From Rhodobacter sp. (GTDB lineage Bacteria > Pseudomonadota > Alphaproteobacteria > Rhodobacterales > Rhodobacteraceae), in the NCBI GenBank assembly GCA_013824055.1, contig PNNE01000183.1, positions 1-25,361 on the forward strand: a stretch of 25,361 nucleotides of DNA, written 5' to 3'. Below are positions 1 to 9,200 of the stretch, in pieces. The notes under the pieces were generated by a model, which did no database searches, was not told where the DNA came from, and was given only the letters and a program-made list of their open reading frames with translations. A program made the translations under genes and the position numbers. Numbering within the stretch: position 1 is the stretch's first letter; each line of letters opens with the position of its first letter.

Positions 1-2
1 AA

Positions 3-176
3 AAGGACTGCATCGAGCATGTGCGCGATCTGCTGACCCAAGGGGGCTTGGCCAGCGATGACGAGCTGAAGGCCATCGACAAGGAGATCAAGGCGATTGT
101 GAACGAGAGTGCGGAATTCGCCAAGGAAAGCCCGGAGCCGGACCTGTCCGAGCTTTGGACGGATATCACGGTCTGA
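3..176 (+). CDS. pdhA: Pyruvate dehydrogenase E1 alpha subunit, C-terminal fragment
   Basis: Only the last 57 codons and the TGA stop lie in the window; the gene begins upstream. The fragment is acidic and helical in character (DCIEHVRDLL near its start, LSELWTDITV at its end), which resembles the usual C-terminus of the E1 alpha subunit of pyruvate dehydrogenase. E1 alpha and E1 beta together decarboxylate pyruvate with thiamine diphosphate and pass the acetyl group to lipoate. The catalytic part of this subunit is not visible, so the call depends mainly on position: the stop lies 12 nt before a clear E1 beta gene, followed by E2, the standard pdhA-pdhB-pdhC order of alphaproteobacteria. The reading frame opens at base 3. 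Confidence 0.88.
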   Translation, partial: KDCIEHVRDLLTQGGLASDDELKAIDKEIKAIVNESAEFAKESPEPDLSELWTDITV

Positions 177-188
177 GGGGGAAAGATC

Positions 189-1577
<1,389 letters not shown>

Positions 1578-1586
1578 GGTGAAGCC

Positions 1587-2909
1587 ATGGCTACCGAAAT
1601 TCTGATGCCCGCGCTTTCCCCGACGATGGAGGAGGGCACGCTGGCAAAGTGGCTGGTCAAGGAAGGGGATGTGGTCAAGTCGGGCCAGATCCTGGCCGAG
1701 ATCGAGACCGACAAGGCGACGATGGAGTTCGAGGCGGTCGACGAAGGCACCGTCGGCAAGATCCTGATCGCGGAAGGGACTGCGGGGGTGAAGGTGAACA
1801 CTCCGATTGCGGTGCTGCTGGATGACGGGGAGGATGCGGGTTCGGTCGCGGCGCCGAAGGCCGCTCCGGCTGCCTCCTCGTCCGCCACTGGCGGCTCGTC
1901 GGGCGGCTCGGTGGGCGGCTCGGCGGCACCGGCTCCGGCTCCGGCGGCAACCCCGGTCGCGGGTGGCGCAAGGGTCTTTGCCTCGCCCCTGGCGCGGCGG
2001 ATTGCCCAGGAGAAGGGGCTGGACCTGGGGGCCGTGAAGGGCTCGGGTCCGCATGGGCGCATCGTGCGGGCGGATGTCGAGGGGGTGCAGCCGGGGGCGG
2101 TGAAGCCTGCGGCGGCTGCGGCGGCCCCGAAGGCGGCGGTCCCTGCCCCGGCGGCAGCTTCTGCGGGCTTGCCCACGGGCATGGCGGCGGAAACCGTGCT
2201 GAAGATGTATGCGGACCGGCAGTACGAGGAAGTGCCGCTGGACGGGATGCGTCGGACCATCGCGGCGCGGCTGACCGAGGCCAAGCAGACCATCCCGCAT
2301 TTCTATTTGCGCCGCGACGTGCGGCTGGACGCGCTGATGGCGTTCCGCGAGCAGCTGAACAAGCAGCTGGAGACGCGCGGGGTCAAGCTCAGCGTCAACG
2401 ACTTCATCATCAAGGCTTGTGCTGCGGCGTTGCAGGCGGTGCCGAATGCCAACGCTGTCTGGGCGGGCGACCGGATGCTGCGGCTGAAGCCGTCTGACGT
2501 GGCGGTCGCGGTGGCGGTCGAGGGGGGTCTGTTCACCCCGGTGCTGCGCGATGCGGACAAGAAGTCGCTTTCGGCGCTGTCGGCGGAGATGAAGGACCTG
2601 GCGGGCCGCGCGAAGACCAGGAAGCTTGCGCCGCATGAGTATCAGGGCGGGTCCTTCGCGATCAGTAACCTGGGGATGATGGGGATCGAGAGCTTCGATG
2701 CGGTGATCAACCCGCCGCATGGGTCGATCCTGGCCATAGGTGCGGGGATCAAGCGGCCGGTGGTGCTTGCGGACGGGACGATCGGCGTGGCGACGGTCAT
2801 GTCGATGACGCTGTCGGTGGATCACCGGGTGATCGACGGGGCGCTTGGGGCAGAGTTCCTGAAAGCCGTGATCGAGGCGCTGGAAAACCCGATGGTGATG
2901 CTGGCCTGA
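1587..2909 (+). CDS. pdhC: Pyruvate dehydrogenase E2, dihydrolipoamide acetyltransferase
   Basis: 440 residues. This is the core of the pyruvate dehydrogenase complex and transfers the acetyl group from lipoamide to CoA. In order: lipoyl domain 1-80 with ETDKA (Lys43); Ala/Pro/Gly/Ser-rich linker about 81-127; peripheral subunit-binding domain about 128-165 (FASPLARRIA and GSGPHGRIV), which docks E1/E3; a second Ala/Pro linker to about 200; catalytic domain about 213-440 ending in the acyltransferase motif DHRVIDG (His413, Asp417). The lipoyl domain is nearly identical to that of PdhB next door. The start ATG has GAGGTGAAG just upstream, overlapping the pdhB stop, which indicates tight co-translation. 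The E3 (lpd) gene is not in the window. Confidence 0.97.
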   Translation: MATEILMPALSPTMEEGTLAKWLVKEGDVVKSGQILAEIETDKATMEFEAVDEGTVGKILIAEGTAGVKVNTPIAVLLDDGEDAGSVAAPKAAPAASSSATGGSSGGSVGGSAAPAPAPAATPVAGGARVFASPLARRIAQEKGLDLGAVKGSGPHGRIVRADVEGVQPGAVKPAAAAAAPKAAVPAPAAASAGLPTGMAAETVLKMYADRQYEEVPLDGMRRTIAARLTEAKQTIPHFYLRRDVRLDALMAFREQLNKQLETRGVKLSVNDFIIKACAAALQAVPNANAVWAGDRMLRLKPSDVAVAVAVEGGLFTPVLRDADKKSLSALSAEMKDLAGRAKTRKLAPHEYQGGSFAISNLGMMGIESFDAVINPPHGSILAIGAGIKRPVVLADGTIGVATVMSMTLSVDHRVIDGALGAEFLKAVIEALENPMVMLA

Positions 2910-2920
2910 GCCGGAGGAAC

Positions 2921-2939
2921 GGGGGGCTTCGCGCCCCCC
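2921..2939 (+). terminator. GC-rich hairpin after pdhC
   Basis: A GGGGGGC arm, 5-nt loop and GCCCCCC arm start 12 nt after the pdhC stop, in the gap between convergent pdhC and the CDP-alcohol transferase gene. No T-run follows, so it is a weak or factor-assisted terminator, or an mRNA 3'-end stabiliser. Because the arms are symmetrical it may serve both convergent operons. It is followed by the CGCGGGATATTTG-type text discussed in the findings. Confidence 0.6.
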
Positions 2940-2996
2940 GCACCCCCCGCGGGATATTTGCCGACAGAAAATGGGGGGCCTCGGCTTTCCCTTTTC

Positions 2997-3623
2997 CTAG
3001 CGGGACTTCAGTCTTTCGATGAGGGTCCAGGACCGGCGCAGGAGTGTGGCCGCGGTGCCTGCGACGACGGTCCAGAGTGTGACGGTCAGGGTCCATTCGC
3101 TGGCATAGAAGGCTGCGAGGACGGTGCCGACGGTCAGGACGGCCATGCGCTGCGGTTTGGCAAGCGGGCCGGAGAAATCGGGGGGGAAGCCCTCGGCCCG
3201 GCCAAGTTCGCGGATGTAGGCGGTGGCGATGGCCAGGGCCGCGGCGAGGAGGCCGAGCTCGGGTTGGCCCGCGGCAAGGCCTGCTCCGGCGAAGAACTGG
3301 AGATCGGAGACGCGGTCCGGGGCCTCGTTCCAGAAGGGGCCGTCCTTGGCGCCGCGGCCGCCCTCGACCGCGACCATGCCGTCGATCAGGTTGCAGACGA
3401 GACGGGCCTGGAGGGTGGCGGCGGCGAGGAGAAGTGCCAGAAACTGGACAATGCCGCCTTGGGTGGAGACCGCATAGAAGAAGAAGCCCGCTGCGGCGAA
3501 GCCCATCGAGGCCTGGGAAATCTGGTTCGGCGTGATCTCGCGCGACACGGCCCAGGAGGCGAGCTTTGCGGCCCAGGCCGAGTTGCGCGAGGTGAGAGGG
3601 CGGCGGTTTTCCGGCTGGCTCAT
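2997..3623 (-). CDS. CDP-alcohol phosphatidyltransferase family protein, YnbA-like
   Basis: 208 residues from an ATG at 3623 whose ATGA overlaps the stop of the upstream CdsA-like gene. The reading frame is open further upstream, but that part antisense-overlaps nothing useful and runs through cdsA. The family transfers a phosphoalcohol between a CDP-linked donor and an acceptor within the inner membrane. The motif is recognisable by spacing: Asn78-x2-Asp81-Gly82, Gly95, Asn99, Asp103. The canonical family motif has Asp at all four metal-binding places, so two are Asn here, and the usual Ala-Arg is Ala85-Val86. The same N-D-N-D pattern (NALDGM..., LNETGD) is, as I recall it, present in E. coli YnbA, which also neighbours a CdsA paralogue. 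Several hydrophobic stretches (about 38-70, 112-135, 160-195) fit membrane segments. Substrate and product are unknown. Confidence 0.85.
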   Translation of the reverse strand: MSQPENRRPLTSRNSAWAAKLASWAVSREITPNQISQASMGFAAAGFFFYAVSTQGGIVQFLALLLAAATLQARLVCNLIDGMVAVEGGRGAKDGPFWNEAPDRVSDLQFFAGAGLAAGQPELGLLAAALAIATAYIRELGRAEGFPPDFSGPLAKPQRMAVLTVGTVLAAFYASEWTLTVTLWTVVAGTAATLLRRSWTLIERLKSR

Positions 3624-4564
3624 GTGGTGGACCAGACCCAGCGGGTGACATGGAAGAAGATCGGCGCGGCGAAGATCACGCTGTCCAGCCGGTCCAGGAA
3701 GCCGCCATGTCCGGCGATGAGGTGGCCCCAGTCCTTGATCCCGCGGTCGCGCTTGATGGCCGACATGACAAGGCCGCCGAAGAAACCCATCAGGGTGATG
3801 AGAAGGCACATTCCGGCAGCCTCGAGCGGCGAGAACGGCGTCATCCAGTAGAGCGCGGTGCCGACGGCGGTGGCGGTCAGGGTGCCGCCGACCAGCCCCT
3901 CCCAGGTCTTCGAGGGCGAGAGGCTGGGCGCGACCTTGGTCCGGCCGATCAACTTGCCCCAGACATATTGCATGACGTCCGAAAGCTGCACGACGAAGAT
4001 CAGATAGGCAATGAGGATGACGTTGCGGCCCTCGAACCCCGGGATCTGCAGGTAAAGGAGTGCCGGGACGTGGCTGGCACAGTAGACGCAGATCATCAGC
4101 GCCCATTGGGTTTCCGAGACCCGGATCAGGAAGTCCTTGGTGGAGCCGCGGAGCGAGGAGACGACGGGCAGAAGGAGGAAGGCATAGACCGGGATGAAGA
4201 TCGAATACATCCCGTACCAGTCCGACGCCAGGAAAGCATATTGCAGCGGCAGGATCAGGAAGAAGCAGGCGACCAGCGACCAGTGGTCGGCACGGTTGTG
4301 GGTGGTCAAGGTGAGGAACTCACGCAGGGCGGCAAAGGAGCACAGAGCAAAGAGAAGGACGACCCCCGGCTTGCCCGCGATGAAGGCCAGGGCGAGGCAG
4401 ATCACCATGACCCACCAGGCGCTGATCCGGGCGTTCAGGTTCTCGATCACCGGATTCTGGCCTGCGGGCGACAGGCGGGCGCGGAGGATCTCGCCGAAGA
4501 CCGAAGCGAGGACAAGGATGGTGCCGACTCCGGCGAGAAGCCAGAGGAGATGCGGGGAGGTCAT
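3620..4564 (-). CDS. Phosphatidate cytidylyltransferase, CdsA family
   Basis: 314 residues, integral membrane. Family members make CDP-diacylglycerol from phosphatidic acid and CTP. The CdsA signature is complete at 268-294: SAIKRDRGIKD, then GHGGFLDRLD. Earlier conserved cytidylyltransferase elements are QLSDVMQYVWGK (193-204) and PSLSPSKTWEG (213-223). There are roughly eight hydrophobic segments. Start and stop both overlap neighbours by 4 nt (ATGA with the PlsC-like gene upstream and with the CDP-alcohol transferase downstream), so the three products are translationally coupled and probably act in sequence. It may not be the housekeeping CdsA: its clustering with a YnbA-like transferase resembles E. 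coli ynbA-ynbB, where YnbB is a CdsA paralogue. Whether another cdsA exists elsewhere in the genome cannot be seen here. Confidence 0.9.
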   Translation of the reverse strand: MTSPHLLWLLAGVGTILVLASVFGEILRARLSPAGQNPVIENLNARISAWWVMVICLALAFIAGKPGVVLLFALCSFAALREFLTLTTHNRADHWSLVACFFLILPLQYAFLASDWYGMYSIFIPVYAFLLLPVVSSLRGSTKDFLIRVSETQWALMICVYCASHVPALLYLQIPGFEGRNVILIAYLIFVVQLSDVMQYVWGKLIGRTKVAPSLSPSKTWEGLVGGTLTATAVGTALYWMTPFSPLEAAGMCLLITLMGFFGGLVMSAIKRDRGIKDWGHLIAGHGGFLDRLDSVIFAAPIFFHVTRWVWSTT

Positions 4565-5202
4565 GCCGGGGCCCTGAGCGCAAGGAGCGCCTGGGTGGCG
4601 CGGGCGAGGAAGGCATCCTTGGTCTCGCCGGGTTCGACGTGCAGGGGGGAGCCGAAGGTAAGGGTGCAGATCAGCGGGACGGGAATGACTTCACCCTTCG
4701 GCATCACGCGGTTGAGGTTGGCGATCCAGACCGGGACAAGGTCGACGCCGGCGCGGGCCTTGGCAAGGTGGTAAAGCCCGGACTTGAAGGGAAGCAGCGG
4801 GGCGTCCGAACTGTTGCGCTGGCCTTCGGGGAAGAGGATCAGCGAGGATCCCTGGTCAAGCGCGGCGACCATCTGGGCCACCGGGTCCTGGGTTCGCGCA
4901 TCCGGCCGGCGGTCGATCAGGACAGCGTTGAAAACCTCGCGCCCGATGAAGGCACGCAGCGGCGAGGTCAGCCAGTAGTCCAGAGCGGCGACGGGGCGGG
5001 TCTGGCGGCGGAGGGGGCTGGGCAGCGCGGTCCAGAGCAGCACGAAGTCGCCGTTCGAGGAGTGGTTGGCGAAGTAGACGCGCTGATGCGGCACCGGCTC
5101 GATCCCCTGCCAGATGGCGCGAGGCGCGGTCATGAAGCGCGCGAATGTCGATATCGCCTGACCAGTAACACGGGCGGCGAAGGCACGGAGAAAGGAGATC
5201 AT
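4561..5202 (-). CDS. 1-acyl-sn-glycerol-3-phosphate acyltransferase family (PlsC-like)
   Basis: 213 residues. Family members acylate lysophosphatidic acid to phosphatidic acid at the inner membrane. The acyltransferase block I is NHSSNGD (His47 and Asp52 of the HX4D catalytic pair), and block III is FPEGQRN (124-130), where the usual Thr of FPEGTR is Gln. An N-terminal hydrophobic region is present but short, as in peripheral PlsC proteins. The ATG is 10 nt after the cysE stop and the stop overlaps the cdsA-like start by 4 nt. In this order the three lipid genes could turn a lysophospholipid precursor into a CDP-lipid and then a phospholipid. The acceptor could differ from glycerol-phosphate lipids, since the block III variant is not the commonest form. 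Confidence 0.88.
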   Translation of the reverse strand: MISFLRAFAARVTGQAISTFARFMTAPRAIWQGIEPVPHQRVYFANHSSNGDFVLLWTALPSPLRRQTRPVAALDYWLTSPLRAFIGREVFNAVLIDRRPDARTQDPVAQMVAALDQGSSLILFPEGQRNSSDAPLLPFKSGLYHLAKARAGVDLVPVWIANLNRVMPKGEVIPVPLICTLTFGSPLHVEPGETKDAFLARATQALLALRAPA

Positions 5203-5212
5203 GCCAGGCAGG

Positions 5213-6019
5213 CTATTCCGCCTTGAGGATCTGGTCCATCGTCAGGGCGGGCTGGGCACAACCAGCCTTGCCCACCACGCGAGCGGGGACCCCGGCAACC
5301 GTTGTGTTGGGGGGAACTTCCTCAAGCACCACGGAGCCTGCTGCAATCCGCGAGCAACGGCCGACACGGATGTTGCCGAGTACCTTCGCCCCGGCGCCGA
5401 TCAACACTCCGTCCCCGATCTTTGGGTGTCTGTCGCCGTCTTCCTTCCCGGTCCCACCAAGAGTGACGGAGTGAAGCATCGACACGTTGTCGCCGACCAC
5501 CGCCGTCTCGCCGATGACGATGGAATGGGCATGGTCAATCATGATCCCCTTGCCGACGCGGGCTGCGGGATGAATGTCGACGCCGAAAACCTCGGACACC
5601 CGCATCTGGACGAAATAGGCCAGATCGATGCGACCTGCCTGCCACAGCCAGTGACCGATGCGGTAGGCCTGGACGGCCTGGTAGCCCTTGAAGAACAGAA
5701 GCGGCTGGAGAAAGCGATGGCACGCGGGATCGCGCTCGTAGACGGCCATGAGGTCCGAGCGGGCAGCGGCACCAATCTCAGGGTCGCTGTCATAGGCCTG
5801 GTCGGCAATTTCCCTCAGGATCTGCTCGCTCATTTCGCCGGAGGCAAGCTTGAACGAGAAGCGGTACGCAAGTGCCCGCTCCAGAGTGGAATGGTGCAGA
5901 AGTCCCGAGTGGATCAGCCCGCCAAGCAGCGGCTCGTCACGAATTGCGTCAACCGCCTCTTCGCAAACCCGACGCCAAACCGGGTCGACGGCGGCAAGCT
6001 TGGATCTGCTTTCGAACAT
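5213..6019 (-). CDS. cysE: Serine O-acetyltransferase
   Basis: 268 residues, cytoplasmic. It acetylates L-serine with acetyl-CoA, the first committed step of cysteine synthesis. The N-terminal helical domain spans about 1-140 and the left-handed beta-helix of hexapeptide repeats about 145-245. The active-site segment DIHPAARVGKGIMIDHA carries Asp148 and His163, spaced 15 apart like Asp143 and His158 of the E. coli enzyme, followed by VTLGGTGK. The start ATG has GGAG 9 nt upstream. That GGAG overlaps the end of an 11-bp inverted repeat at 6030-6061, which may control translation. The downstream gene starts after only 10 nt. In several Rhodobacterales the GTA cluster is followed by cysE, as here. 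Confidence 0.96.
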   Translation of the reverse strand: MFESRSKLAAVDPVWRRVCEEAVDAIRDEPLLGGLIHSGLLHHSTLERALAYRFSFKLASGEMSEQILREIADQAYDSDPEIGAAARSDLMAVYERDPACHRFLQPLLFFKGYQAVQAYRIGHWLWQAGRIDLAYFVQMRVSEVFGVDIHPAARVGKGIMIDHAHSIVIGETAVVGDNVSMLHSVTLGGTGKEDGDRHPKIGDGVLIGAGAKVLGNIRVGRCSRIAAGSVVLEEVPPNTTVAGVPARVVGKAGCAQPALTMDQILKAE

Positions 6020-6029
6020 GGGCGACGTC

Positions 6030-6061
6030 TCCGGTTGTGGGACCTAGATACCACAACCGGA
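6030..6061 (-). promoter_or_regulatory. Perfect 11-bp inverted repeat in the cysE leader
   Basis: TCCGGTTGTGG and CCACAACCGGA flank a 10-nt spacer, centred about 27 bases upstream of the cysE ATG. The arm nearest the gene ends in CCGGA and the next base is G, so the GGAG ribosome binding site is partly inside the arm. It could be a dimeric repressor operator or an RNA hairpin that hides the ribosome binding site. No known regulator motif was recognised. The rest of the 6062-6145 gap shows no clear sigma-70 promoter. Confidence 0.6.
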
Positions 6062-6145
6062 TTGCCGAACGACATGCAAATCTGTGCGTCCCTTCATCAA
6101 TTCTTGAAATGGATCGACATCGACGAGGTTTCTTCCTGGTGCCCA

Positions 6146-6256
6146 TCAGGCGGGAATACTGATCTGTCGGAACGGCCCCGGCCCAAAGGCGCTCGAAACC
6201 TGCGCCACGGACATCTGGAAGGGTCCCGTCAAGGCGTCCGCACTCTGCATGCCAAC
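6146..6256 (-). pseudogene. Out-of-frame C-terminal tail of g15
   Basis: Reading from 6256 in the frame shifted by one base relative to g15 gives 36 residues starting VGMQSADALTGPF, containing VAQVSSAFGPGPFRQ and ending in a TGA at 6146-6148. This GxGPF-x2-I ending is, from memory, the typical C-terminus of GTA and phage-tail host-specificity proteins. In the annotated frame g15 instead ends with eight unrelated residues after QPQFLYT. One extra base near 6256-6258 would join the two parts into a protein of about 1,297 residues, close to the family's usual size of around 1,300. Confidence 0.8.
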
Positions 6257-9200
6257 GTGTACAGAAACTGCGGTTGGTTCACCGCATATTCGGCGACAAT
6301 GGCCGAGCCTTGCTGAACGCGAACCAGGTAGGCCTCGACGTCCTCGCCCAACGGGACTTCGGCTGACTGCCAGGAATCTCCGTCGATCCGGGTCCTGCGC
6401 TTCCAGGTGATGCTGACATCTCCGGCCGCAACCGTGTGGTGCAGATGCGCAACACTATAGGGCCGAAGTCCGATCCCGTCGAACGCCTCGTTCCGGAACG
6501 TGACAAGCGGATCATCAAAGCCGCGCGCGGCAACGCCCAGCCGATAGAAGCGGGCGAGTCCTCGCGAAGACAGCGGCAGATCAAGCTGAAGCAGCGCGAG
6601 ATCAAGCAGGACCACCGTGCTGCCGACCGGCCAGGCGGGCGGCATGACGCCGTCGGTGCCCAGTTGCCCTCGCAAGCGGGTCGACAGGTCGTAGGTGTCG
6701 GGCGCAACCAACTGCGCGTCAGCGAACTGGAAGACTTCCCAGCGCGACCCGCTGCCATCTCCGATCGCCATGGCGTTGGCACCGTTCAGGACGGCAAGCT
6801 CGGTGGCAGAGGCCAATTCGCCCCCCGCGATCCTGACCCGAAGCGGGGCACCGCGATCCCAAAGGCCCGCGCTGTGACGCGGCAGCGCGGACTCGGTCAC
6901 GCCGATCACGGCTGGCGCCGGAACCAGACGATTGACCTCGTAGCCAGAGTCTTCGCTGGACGACCAGACGGCGACGGTCCCGGGCCAAGGGTCCGCCGCG
7001 ACTGCCACATAGGGGGCATGTGCCACCTCTGCCCCGGTGATCAGCGGAAGGTCCAGCAGCACAGGCAGGACCGGGACCGGGGGGACGAAGGGCCTGACAG
7101 AAATCGCCTCGTCCACCTTGTCCGACGGGAGATAGACGCCCGGCTCGACGCGAACCGCTTCCAGAAGCTGTCCTTCGGCCTGTTCGACGCGATCCACCCG
7201 ATAGCGGCGGCCGGAAAGCGCGACGACATCGCCCGCGCCGACCGACAAGCGCGACTTCGGCAAACCGAAGCGGACAGTGTCGCGCGCGACTCTGGCCTCG
7301 GCCAGCCAACGCTCTACCGCAGCCTGCCCCTCGCTGCGGATCAGAGCAAGCGGCAGGTCGGACTGCGAGACATTCAGCGAGTCCTCATCGGGAAAGCGAG
7401 CCTCGACAGATCTGATTTCGTAGCTGGACTGCGCATCGACGTAGTTCAGGCGGACCTGTCCCGCAGTTTCGGCGTCCGAGCTGCGCGTGGCCTCCAGACT
7501 TCCGTCCAGATCAGGCAGATCGACCAGATCTTCCTCCAGGACCTCGGCCACAACCCTTGCGTCTCGACTGCGAAAGGAAAGCAGCCCATCGCGTTCAAAG
7601 GCGTCGAAGCCATAGGTGAGCATCAGCGGCTGCAAGGACGATCGCCCAGTGGCAATGTCCGCCTGCTGATAGCCGCGGACCAGGCCGTGAAGCGCATCGG
7701 TGTTCAGCGTGTCGACGCCCGAGCGTTGGCAGATCTCGGCCACGACACCAGCAAGAGGCTGGCTTGAGACGCGCCCATTGAGCCAGTGCCCGCGGGCATA
7801 GTTGCCGCCATCACTCCAGACATCGGTCTGTCCGGGAAACTCGGGGAAAGGACGGCTGTCCCAGGCCCAGGCATAGGCGTGGTCCAGGTCGAGCATCGGC
7901 CCGCCGTAAAGCGCCGAGATCGGGTTGTTCGCAGGGTCGCCCCAGAACTTCGCAGTCGCCAGAAGGTACTGCATCTGGATAAGGTCGTCGCGACGGCCGT
8001 TGGACCAGACGGGCAAAGCGGACTCGGACGACTTCACGTCAATGAACTTGTTGGGCTGGTTCGTGCCCTTGTCGATGGCCGCACACCCGTATTCGGTGAA
8101 TCGGATCGGTTTTGACCCCGGTATCCACGCCGTGGGTTGTGCGGCACGGACACCAGCAATCCGATCATGATGCAGGTTGGACCACCAGGACTTCATATCC
8201 TTGTATCTGAAAACCCAGGGCTCTCCGAAGGCACCATCGGATATCGGCAGCCGCCGCTGCGCCAAGGCTCCCTCGGGGCTGTCATAATACCAGTCGAAGC
8301 CCTCCCCGCCGGCAAGATTGTCGATCAGATACTCGATGTTGTAGATTGATCCGTATGAGGAATCCGCGTGGGACTCGCCGTCGCGCCAGTCCGAGATCGG
8401 CATGTAGTTGTCGATGCCGATGAAATCGATTTCCGGGTCGGCCCAAAGCGGGTCGAGGTGGAAGTAGACGTTTCCGTCTGCATGATAGCCGAAGTACTCG
8501 GACCAGTCGGACGCGTAGCTGATCTTGACCTGTGGCCCCAGGATCGACCGCACGTCCGCGGCAAGTTGCTTCAGTGCCGCCACTGCGGGAAAGCTGTCTG
8601 CGGCGCCTCGGATCTGCGTCAGGCTTCGCAGTTCGGACCCGATGCAGAAAGCATCCACCCCGCCCGCAACTGCGCACAGGCGGGCATAGTGCAGGATGAA
8701 ACGACGAAGGCCCCAGTCGTCTGGCCCGGTGTAGGCGATGGTTTCACCGTTTACCGTGAAATCCTCCGGCTGCGCAGACCCGAAGAAGGTGGCAACTTCG
8801 GCCGCGGCTGCTGCGGTCCGGTCTGTCGTGCCGGGCCTGCCCGGAGCTTCGGCCAAAGTGATCCTGCCACGCCAGGGGAGTACCGGCTGCGTCGCAGCGT
8901 CGCTCCAGGGGTCGGGCAGCGTGTTGCCCTCGACCTGTTCCATAAGGATGAACGGGTAGAACATCACTTCCTTGCCAGCCGCGCGGATGGCGCGGATGGC
9001 TTCGATGACCGAGCCGTCCGCCGGCGTCCCGCCATAGACCGATGCCCCGTCAACCTTGGGAACTTCCAGTGCGACAGCCCGGGCAATCCCGCCCGCGCGC
9101 CAGGGCATGCCGACTCCGTCCAGGAGAGTCTGCTCGACTTTCGGTCGAACGGTGCAGCTCGAACAGCGCAGATCATCGCCGAACCACGAAACGACGAGCG

